Assembly (NCBI GenBank): GCA_019113885.1
Contig: DXGO01000030.1
Span: 1-43,781 of the forward strand
DNA from: Candidatus Alistipes intestinipullorum
GTDB taxonomy: Bacteria > Bacteroidota > Bacteroidia > Bacteroidales > Rikenellaceae
Length of the DNA stretch: 43,781 nucleotides
Direction: 5' to 3'
Notes under the pieces: model-generated
Seen by the model: the letters and a program-made list of their open reading frames with translations, nothing else
Told to the model about the DNA's origin: nothing
Databases searched by the model: none
Part shown: positions 24,605 to 31,700 of the stretch, in pieces
Layout: each line of letters starts with the position of its first letter
Numbering within the stretch: position 1 is the stretch's first letter
Translations under genes and position numbers: made by a program

Positions 24605-27349
24605 TTATTCGAGCATAGCGGGGCAGTTGATAATATTCTGCGACTTATCGTAGGTGAGGTTGAATGCACCAGCTTGCCAATAGTAGCAGATGTCCGAAGC
24701 ATCGAACGTGATATTGGGGTTGTCGCTGATGTCGAGGTTGTAGATCAGGTAGGAGATTGTGTCGTCGATCTTTCGCAGGTCGTTCGATCCCAGGAACAGC
24801 CCTCGCAATCCTGTGTGCTTGTAGATACCCGTAGGCCACTCGCGCAGGCAGCGCGAACCGTCGTCGGCACGCTGTCCGCGGACGGCGTAGACGGTCAGGC
24901 TAAGGGCGTCGGTCGGGTTCCAGGGGAACTTCGAGAAGGCGTTGTACGAGAAATCCACTCCGTAGAGATAGGGGAGGTTCCCGGCATGGAAATCATCCGG
25001 TAACTCTGTCAAGCGGTTGTAGGTGAGGTCGATCGAGATGAGATTGGCCAGATTCTCGGGCTTTGTCGGCGTGAAGCAATCCTTTTCGAAGGAGGTCATG
25101 CCGTTTCCGCTGAGGATGATGTAGCTGATCTGCGAATTGCTTTTCACCATGCAGGCGGGATACTCCTTGATCTGGTTCCCTGACAGCGTGAAGGTCGTGA
25201 CATTGATTCCTTGATACTTGCCGTTCTTACCGTTTTCGAATCCTTCGATCTTGTTATAGGCCAGGTTGACACCCGAAAGATAGTAGGGGGTATCGCTGGT
25301 GAAGATGTCGGGCACCTCCGTGAGTTGGTTGTACGAAGCGGAGAAGGTATCAAGGTTATCGGTGTTGCAGAAAATCTGACGTTTCCCGTCGGGAGTTGCA
25401 ACCGTCTTAAATTTCGTGATCTGGTTGTTGTCGAAATAGAGTTCCGAGGGCATAAAGTCGTTGCCGAAAGCCTCGACTTCGCCAGATATCTTGTTGTTCG
25501 ACAGGTCGAGCAGTCCGAGGCGTTCCATGCCGGCGATCTCTTTCGGTATCGAAGTCAGGTTGTTGTCGCGGACATAGAGCATCTGGATCACGTTTTTCGA
25601 GTTTCCGGTTGCAAGGTTCCTGATGGTGCGCTGCAGTTGCTGGTCTTCCCATCCGGGGATGGTGCTGGTACCTGCATTGCAGGAGATATTGACCTGGACA
25701 AGCGCCGGCATGTCCTTGACCTCATCGGGCAGGCCGTTCAGGTAGGGGCAGTTGTAGATTTCGAGCAGCGTGCACGAAGAGAGCTTTCCGATCTCCTTGG
25801 GCAACTCCTTGATCGGGCTGTTGCCGAGGTAGAGGTACTCGAGCTTTGTCAGGTTGCCGATCTCGGCAGGCAGGCTTTCGAGGTTGTTGCAGAAGCGTCC
25901 TGCGATTACATCCTTGGGCTCGATTTCGAGGTGACGTCCGGTTTTGGCGTCAATCAACTCCTGCTCGGTGTATCCCTGCTCGTAGAGGGCCATGGCAGGG
26001 CTGGTGAGCCCGTTCTCCTTGAGCGCCAGCGCACAAGGGTAGGACATCTGAGGCATGGGGTGAATAGCCTGCATGTACTGTTTGTTGTACTCCATGCGGT
26101 TGCGGTTGCGCTCTTCGAGCGACTTCGACTGATCGAGCATCGGATCATACGTCCCGGTATTCGTGTCGTTGTGGGTGCCGAGGTAGAGCTCGACCAGCTC
26201 GGTGAGCTGTCCGAGAGCCTTCGGCATTTTGCCGCTGATACCGAACTCACTCAGCACGAGCTTGGCCACGCGGCCGTTGGAGTGTATCTCCACGCCGGGT
26301 TGGTCGCTCCACAGGTCGGGCGACTTGTTGAAGTCCCAGTTGCAGCCCTTGTTGTAGTCCTGACCGCCGTAGTACCAGTTGGGTCCGTCGAGGGCCAGCC
26401 AGATTTCTCTCAGGGCATAGTTGTCCTTCATGTATTCGTCAGCTTCGTAGAGCTTGATGGAGACATTGGCTTCGGTCGTTTTGTTGTCTTCGACCGTGAA
26501 GTTCCACTTTTCGGGGAGTTTGTCGGAGCACTCTTCGAGCAGGTCTTTGTTGGTGTCGTAGGTTGCGTATCCGACGATCTCGTAGGTCGCTGCGGGCAGC
26601 GAGAAGAGCGAGTCGCAGGAGATCGACGAGGTTTGGTATCCGAACTCGTCGCTTTCGACATCGTCTTCATCGAAATGGATAGAGAAGTCAGCCTTGAGTT
26701 TGGAGTAGGTAATGTTCTCCTTGCTGGTTCCGACCTCGTGTATGATGACGTCGAAATAAGCGATCTCATCGAACATGTATTCGCGTTTCCGGTCGAGGGC
26801 GCGAGTACCGTTACCGGGCATGTTTTTGAATTCGGAGATGTCTTTCAGCACGTTGAAGCGCACTTTGCCGCGGGGGGTTACCTTCGCCGTGAGGTTGTGG
26901 GAGGTAAGGCCTCCGGCCACGACGGTCAACATGTTGTTCTCGGTGGTACCGCGGTAAAGTTCGTTGTCGAGGACATCGTAGAGGATGTATGAGACAATCT
27001 GGTACTCTCCGGCCAGAAGTTGCAGTTTGTCACTGCGGAGGCCGAATTCTGCGCTCTCCTTGTCAGCGTAGTTAAGCGTAAGGGTCTGGGATATCTGAAT
27101 GTCGCCCGAGAGCAGGCGGATTTCCAGTTTGCAGGCGTCCGACAGGTAGTCGAGCTCGTCCACTGCGCGGGTTTTAAGATCGGTGCTCGGATCGACGGGT
27201 TCCAGTCCCTCCTTGTAGAGTTTGAACTGTACGTACCCGTAATCCGATTCGCGGTTGTCGATACCGTCATCGTCGGTGCAGGCGCCGGCAAAGAGGGCCG
27301 CGCAGCAGGCGACGAAGGCGAATATTACGTTGTTTTTGAAAAGTTTCAT
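24605..27349 (-). CDS. DUF4458 leucine-rich repeat lipoprotein
   Basis: A 914-residue predicted surface lipoprotein (Cys24 in FAGAC, mature start TDDDGIDN, acidic as in the surface export signal). Residues about 35-300 contain two beta-rich modules like DUF4458. A plant-like cap segment (REIWLALDGPNWYYGG) starts the repeat region at about 315. Some 15 LRR units follow to the end, for example LTELVELYLGTH, LTKLEYLYLGNSPIKELPKEIG and MERLGLLDLSNNKISGEV. A large binding surface for protein or glycoprotein is the natural inference. It is separated from the upstream gene by 106 bp holding a terminator, so its expression may be set differently from SusCD. Confidence 0.87.
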   Translation of the reverse strand: MKLFKNNVIFAFVACCAALFAGACTDDDGIDNRESDYGYVQFKLYKEGLEPVDPSTDLKTRAVDELDYLSDACKLEIRLLSGDIQISQTLTLNYADKESAEFGLRSDKLQLLAGEYQIVSYILYDVLDNELYRGTTENNMLTVVAGGLTSHNLTAKVTPRGKVRFNVLKDISEFKNMPGNGTRALDRKREYMFDEIAYFDVIIHEVGTSKENITYSKLKADFSIHFDEDDVESDEFGYQTSSISCDSLFSLPAATYEIVGYATYDTNKDLLEECSDKLPEKWNFTVEDNKTTEANVSIKLYEADEYMKDNYALREIWLALDGPNWYYGGQDYNKGCNWDFNKSPDLWSDQPGVEIHSNGRVAKLVLSEFGISGKMPKALGQLTELVELYLGTHNDTNTGTYDPMLDQSKSLEERNRNRMEYNKQYMQAIHPMPQMSYPCALALKENGLTSPAMALYEQGYTEQELIDAKTGRHLEIEPKDVIAGRFCNNLESLPAEIGNLTKLEYLYLGNSPIKELPKEIGKLSSCTLLEIYNCPYLNGLPDEVKDMPALVQVNISCNAGTSTIPGWEDQQLQRTIRNLATGNSKNVIQMLYVRDNNLTSIPKEIAGMERLGLLDLSNNKISGEVEAFGNDFMPSELYFDNNQITKFKTVATPDGKRQIFCNTDNLDTFSASYNQLTEVPDIFTSDTPYYLSGVNLAYNKIEGFENGKNGKYQGINVTTFTLSGNQIKEYPACMVKSNSQISYIILSGNGMTSFEKDCFTPTKPENLANLISIDLTYNRLTELPDDFHAGNLPYLYGVDFSYNAFSKFPWNPTDALSLTVYAVRGQRADDGSRCLREWPTGIYKHTGLRGLFLGSNDLRKIDDTISYLIYNLDISDNPNITFDASDICYYWQAGAFNLTYDKSQNIINCPAMLE

Positions 27350-27369
27350 AGAAAACCTTGTCTTGTAAA

Positions 27370-27385
27370 CTCTTTAATTATAGTT
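27370..27385. repeat. 16-bp inverted repeat, left copy
   Basis: CTCTTTAATTATAGTT here is the exact reverse complement of 29148-29163. The two copies lie in the intergenic gaps on either side of one gene. Confidence 0.7.
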
Positions 27386-27393
27386 TTTTTGAA

Positions 27394-27428
27394 AACAGGG
27401 CCCCGCCCCATTCAACGGGGCCCTTGTT
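27394..27428 (-). terminator. Intrinsic terminator within the Sus-like cluster
   Basis: AACAGGGCCCCG pairs with CGGGGCCCTTGTT (one bulged T) around a 10-nt loop. On the minus strand it is followed by TTTTC. It lies 28 bp beyond the stop of the DUF5003-like gene and 45 bp before the DUF4458-LRR start, suggesting partial termination in mid-operon. Confidence 0.72.
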
Positions 27429-27455
27429 TTTCATGCGGTCAATAAGTGCCTCGGA

Positions 27456-29141
27456 TCAATAGTTACGGATGCAGATAACACGTGCAACGACACCATCGCC
27501 GTAGGGGGTCATTCCATAGAAAGCAAGCGATCCTTTGTCTCCCTTTTGGCCGACATCTCCGTATCCCTCCATGGAGATCATGCAGGTACCGTCTTCCATA
27601 TCCATGAACACCAGCCATTCGTTGCCGTAGGGATTGGACATGACTTGAGTGTACTCGCCGCTCAATGTCAGCATCAGCGAACTTTGGCTCATGGAGAGGT
27701 TATTGTAAGTCAGACGATAGAGTTTGGCTCCCATCTCGATCTCGCCGGCAAACTCTGCAACATCCGGATCGGTGTTGGGATCTCCGTCGGTCAGATCCTC
27801 AAATTTGAAGTATCCGTTCTGGAGGTAGTAATTGGTCATGAAATCATTCGGATAGCCGAGCGTGAATCCATCTTCGCCACCTTCATCGCTGTTTCCGGCT
27901 TGCTCGACGGTAGCAAAGATATACTGCTTGTACTCCTCCTTGATGTCCGTGAAACCATCTGCTATGATGTCGGACGGATCTCCTTCGGGAAGTTTGCTTT
28001 GGGGAATGGCGAGCAATATGGCTGTACGGGCGTCTCCATCGTTCTCTGAAACCGTAATCGAGTAGTCGCGTTTCTGGAACAACTCGTCGCTTTCATCATC
28101 CCATTTGTCCTCGAACTTAATCCACGAATTCAAGCCGGATATGATCGTATATGTATCGTCTACAGCATAGAATGAGAGTCCCTTGGTGCTGGATACGGAA
28201 CCATCGAAAGAGTCTCGCTCGACATCCGTTCCTGCCGTTTGGGTAGCGTATTTGCCATTGGCCTGGAAATTCAGCGTCTTATTCTCGGGAATGTCATAAT
28301 GGCGGACAAGATCACGGGTTGCCGGCACCTTGAAGTAATACATGTTGTGCGTATTGTTGCCGGGGTCTTCGTCCTTGCCGACCGAGGCGTCGTAGAAATC
28401 AATTCCGATCGTGGTGCCATCGAGAATCTCCTCGGTGGTAAACTTGATGTCGAAACGGACCTCCTTCGAGTTATTATCCCCGTCAACGTCCACTTCACGG
28501 GCTTTAATGAACCACCCCTCGGCTTCCTCGGGAATGTTGATGAGCCAGGAGAAGTTGCTCGTGGCCTTGAACACATACTCCAGTGCTCCGTTGTACGTCC
28601 AGAACATCTCGATCGGGGAGTCCTGGTTGTTTTTCGCCTCCGGAGTTTCGTTATAGATACCGGGATTGAAGAGTTGTCCGTACTCGTCGAATTCGACCTG
28701 GTAGATATCGAACTGGCGCTCGGTCGTTCCACGGGTGATCGTAGCGATTACCTGCGTCTGGCCGCCCATCGTCAGCGATACTTCGCAACTCGGGGTGGCA
28801 TCGAATTCCACCTGATCGGTCGTGGCGATCGTGACGGTTACGGGGTCCTTGCTTGCTTTGCCCTGGATCGAGGTAACCGAAACTTCGCCGTCGCGCAGTT
28901 CGAACCATTTGGAGGTTTCGGGATCGGTCGGGATGCTGATCGTCCAGTCCATGTTCGGCGTGAACGTTACGGGACACGTGGTCTCACCTGCCGGGATGGT
29001 TAGGCTCTGAGGCTCCGGAAATTCGGGGGTGACAACTTTTTTATCTTCGTTGTCCTCATTGCACGAGGTGGACAATACTGCAACGCTCGCCAACAGAACC
29101 GATGCCCAGTGTAGAATCATTCTTTTCATAAGGCTTTGCAT
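27456..29141 (-). CDS. BACON/DUF5003-like surface lipoprotein
   Basis: A 561-residue predicted lipoprotein (LSTSC, mature start NEDNEDKK). The start may be 29141 or the internal ATG at 29126 (MKRMILHW), and the spacing decides nothing. Residues about 40-135 form a BACON-like module (FTPNMDWTISIPTD then ATITRG). A second beta module spans about 165-290 and contains ATSNFSWLINIPEEAEGW. The C-terminal 130 residues (YLQNGYFKFEDLTDGD to the end) match my recollection of DUF5003, found in SusCD loci. No catalytic residues are evident. It follows the DUF4984-like gene by 29 bp. A surface glycan- or protein-binding role is inferred from position. Confidence 0.75.
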   Translation of the reverse strand: MQSLMKRMILHWASVLLASVAVLSTSCNEDNEDKKVVTPEFPEPQSLTIPAGETTCPVTFTPNMDWTISIPTDPETSKWFELRDGEVSVTSIQGKASKDPVTVTIATTDQVEFDATPSCEVSLTMGGQTQVIATITRGTTERQFDIYQVEFDEYGQLFNPGIYNETPEAKNNQDSPIEMFWTYNGALEYVFKATSNFSWLINIPEEAEGWFIKAREVDVDGDNNSKEVRFDIKFTTEEILDGTTIGIDFYDASVGKDEDPGNNTHNMYYFKVPATRDLVRHYDIPENKTLNFQANGKYATQTAGTDVERDSFDGSVSSTKGLSFYAVDDTYTIISGLNSWIKFEDKWDDESDELFQKRDYSITVSENDGDARTAILLAIPQSKLPEGDPSDIIADGFTDIKEEYKQYIFATVEQAGNSDEGGEDGFTLGYPNDFMTNYYLQNGYFKFEDLTDGDPNTDPDVAEFAGEIEMGAKLYRLTYNNLSMSQSSLMLTLSGEYTQVMSNPYGNEWLVFMDMEDGTCMISMEGYGDVGQKGDKGSLAFYGMTPYGDGVVARVICIRNY

Positions 29142-29147
29142 TTTTTG

Positions 29148-29163
29148 AACTATAATTAAAGAG
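29148..29163. repeat. 16-bp inverted repeat, right copy
   Basis: AACTATAATTAAAGAG is the exact reverse complement of 27370-27385 and lies 6 bp upstream of the ATG at 29141. Confidence 0.7.
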
Positions 29164-29170
29164 AATGGGA

Positions 29171-30142
29171 TTATTCGTTGCTGTCTTGCGACTCCTCCGG
29201 GGCTTCCGGTATGCGCGCTCCCGACATGTTCTCTTCCTTCTTAAGTCGTATTGCCTCTTCGAGCGAAACCCATTCGAGGATGTTGTAGAAGTTACCTACG
29301 TTTCCGACCATCGTGCCGAGGTCTTTCAGATAGACATACAGCCAAATGGCAGCAAAACGCTGGCAGGTGTTGTAGTAAGAGACGTAGTAGGGGCTTACGG
29401 TTCCCAGAATTTTGTTGTCGGCATTGATCTGTCCGAAAACCATTTGTTCGTCACTCAGCACCTGATCCTCGTCCATCTCGACAAGCGGCTCGGCCGGGTC
29501 GTCCGTATTCAGACGCATCGTTACGTCATACCCGTCGTAAAGGAAGTCGTGCAGGATGATCGTGTTGGGTTCCGTCGGGTGCTTCTCGGTGAGAATCAAC
29601 CGCTGGTAGTTGGTATCCAGCGCACTCGGATACTCGTAGAGCATCAGCGAGGTCACCACGCACCAGCCGGTGAAGGTATCCTCCTCGTACGGGCATCCCT
29701 TATAGAGGATGACTTTCGATGTGTTGTAATCGGAATAGAGTCCTTTCCATTCCAACTGCTCGGGCATCACCAGCTTGAGGATGAAGCCCAATGAGTCGGT
29801 ATCCTGAATGTGGTCGTAATAGCCGGCCACCTCGACATTGGCTGTCCGTTCGCCGGCCTTGATCGTGACGGTGTTGGAACGCAACCGGTAGTGGTAACCC
29901 TCGATGGCCGAGCTGCCCTGATCGATGATTTCGACACCGATCGTGCGGTCGTAGTCGCATGCTACGGTCGAGGCGATCGGAACGTTGAAATACCCTCCGT
30001 CGGCGAAGACCATGTTGGTCGACATCGTGTCGGCGAACATGATATACTCCCCGCCCGAATAGGTGGTTCTCTCCGAGTTACAACCCGTAGCGAGGATTCC
30101 GGCGAATCCGGCCGCTAACAGCAGTGTGGTAATTCGTTTCAT
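29171..30142 (-). CDS. DUF4984-like lipoprotein
   Basis: A 323-residue predicted lipoprotein with signal peptide ending ATGC (Cys21) and mature start NSERTTYSGG. The N-terminal 110 residues look like a Calx-beta/DUF4843-type strand domain, with phrases IEGYHYRLRSNTVTIKAGERTANVEV. The C-terminal part (about 145-300, starting CPYEEDTFTGWCVV) resembles DUF4984. Both families occur almost only next to SusD genes. No enzyme motif is seen. It starts 27 bp after SusD and is probably an accessory outer-membrane binding protein of the importer. Confidence 0.72.
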   Translation of the reverse strand: MKRITTLLLAAGFAGILATGCNSERTTYSGGEYIMFADTMSTNMVFADGGYFNVPIASTVACDYDRTIGVEIIDQGSSAIEGYHYRLRSNTVTIKAGERTANVEVAGYYDHIQDTDSLGFILKLVMPEQLEWKGLYSDYNTSKVILYKGCPYEEDTFTGWCVVTSLMLYEYPSALDTNYQRLILTEKHPTEPNTIILHDFLYDGYDVTMRLNTDDPAEPLVEMDEDQVLSDEQMVFGQINADNKILGTVSPYYVSYYNTCQRFAAIWLYVYLKDLGTMVGNVGNFYNILEWVSLEEAIRLKKEENMSGARIPEAPEESQDSNE

Positions 30143-30169
30143 GGTTCGTATCTGTTTGTCGTTGTTTCG

Positions 30170-31696
30170 TTAGATGTTGCTTTCGTTCGGTTCGATTTCC
30201 GATCCGGGCGCTTCGAGTTCGTGGCGAGGAATGGGCCATACGAAGCGCGGGTCGTCGGCTTCGATCTTGAGCGAGCTACCCTCGGGGAGCGAGTTCGTCT
30301 GCGGGGTGCGCTCGAATCCCATCTGCCAGCGCTTGAGGTCGTTGAGGCGGAAACCCTCCATGTAGAGCTCGCGAACGCGTTCCTGGGAGATGGTCTCGAG
30401 CCAGTTGCTCTGGCTGACGGTGATGGCTCCGGCGCCGCCGCTGAAACGTTTCGAGCGCAGCGTGGTGAGGTCCTTGCTTGCGGCCGAGTAGTTCGGCGTC
30501 GGGAGGTTGCAGTAGGCCTCGGCGCGGATCAGGTACTGTTCGGCCAGGCGGAACAGTTTCGGCATCGAGTACATGTACATATTCTTCGCCGAGGAGATGA
30601 GGTTCATGTTGCCGAAGTACTTGTTCAGCAGGGGCCACGTCAGTCCGTTGGCGTATCCGGTTGTGTACTCCTTGAAGTAGATGTCGTTGCGCAGGTCGTT
30701 GCTGACGTACAGGTCGAGTACCCACTGGGCTGGCACATAGTCGGGATAGGTGTACATGTAGTCGCGGTTGGCGTTGAGGAACACCTGCCCGAGGGCGCCT
30801 CCGTAGGAGGTCGTGGTGTAGCCGAGCAGCCAGATGATCTCGAAACTCGAATCGTAGTTCCACATGTAGCTCAGGTAGGTGTCGGTCGAGGTGTAGGAGA
30901 CCGTTCCGTCGGCCAGTGTGAAGGTCTTGTTGCCGATGACCTCCGATGCATAGTCGATGGCCGTCTGCCAGTCCTGCATGTAGAGCGCTACGCGGGCATG
31001 CAGGGCCTGGGCGGCGGCAAGCGTGACGTAGAGCGAATTGTACGTGTTGTCGTCCTCGTCGAGCAGCGATTCGGCCGCTTTCAGGTCATCGATCACAAAC
31101 TGGTAGGAGGCTGCGAGGGAGGCGCGTTTCATGGGCTCCGGCTCGGAGTACTTCGAACGCAGCACGACACCCAACTCATTTTCTGCCGTTGCGGGGTCGT
31201 AGGCCTTGCAGAAGCACTCGAGGAGTTTCGAGTAGCAGAGGGCTCGGATCATGTGTACCTCGCCGGTGTATACGTCGAGGTTGTCGATCTTCTCGACGTC
31301 GGTCTCCTGAGCCTTTACCTGATCGATGCGCTCGAGGAAGAAGTTGCATCGGCTGATGATGGTGTAAAGGGCTGCGTAAACCGATTCTACATCGGAGTCG
31401 GTTGAGAGGATGTTCCACTGCCAGATCGGGCCGTAGACATTCGAGAAGTCCTCGACGGCATAGACAAGGTCGGCCTGGATGTCGGGCATGACGGTGAGGT
31501 TCCCGCTGAAGAGCGAGCTGCTCAGCAAGCCCGCATAGATGCCGGTGACGAGCTGTTCGGCATCGTTGTAGGTCTGCATGGCCTCATCCTCGGGAATGGA
31601 CGATTCGGGGAATTTTTCGAGACACGACGTCGTCCCCGCGAGCAGCAGCAACGCTGCAAGATAGTATTTGATATTTCGTAACATATTCGTTCGCAT
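30170..31696 (-). CDS. SusD/RagB family outer-membrane lipoprotein
   Basis: A 508-residue SusD-like protein that forms the lid of the SusC pore and binds ligand at the cell surface. Lipobox GTTSC gives the mature start LEKFPESSIPEDEA. The RagB/SusD fold is seen as LVTGIYAGLL, helical pairs with IISRCNFFLERID and VYTGEVHMIRALCYSKLLE, and the C-terminal SISQERVRELYMEGFRLNDLKRW signature. Length is normal. The second Met (31684) is an alternative start. It begins 4 bp after the SusC stop, the usual tandem arrangement. RagB homologues of this fold handle peptides as well as glycans. Confidence 0.95.
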   Translation of the reverse strand: MRTNMLRNIKYYLAALLLLAGTTSCLEKFPESSIPEDEAMQTYNDAEQLVTGIYAGLLSSSLFSGNLTVMPDIQADLVYAVEDFSNVYGPIWQWNILSTDSDVESVYAALYTIISRCNFFLERIDQVKAQETDVEKIDNLDVYTGEVHMIRALCYSKLLECFCKAYDPATAENELGVVLRSKYSEPEPMKRASLAASYQFVIDDLKAAESLLDEDDNTYNSLYVTLAAAQALHARVALYMQDWQTAIDYASEVIGNKTFTLADGTVSYTSTDTYLSYMWNYDSSFEIIWLLGYTTTSYGGALGQVFLNANRDYMYTYPDYVPAQWVLDLYVSNDLRNDIYFKEYTTGYANGLTWPLLNKYFGNMNLISSAKNMYMYSMPKLFRLAEQYLIRAEAYCNLPTPNYSAASKDLTTLRSKRFSGGAGAITVSQSNWLETISQERVRELYMEGFRLNDLKRWQMGFERTPQTNSLPEGSSLKIEADDPRFVWPIPRHELEAPGSEIEPNESNI

Positions 31697-31700
31697 TCGT

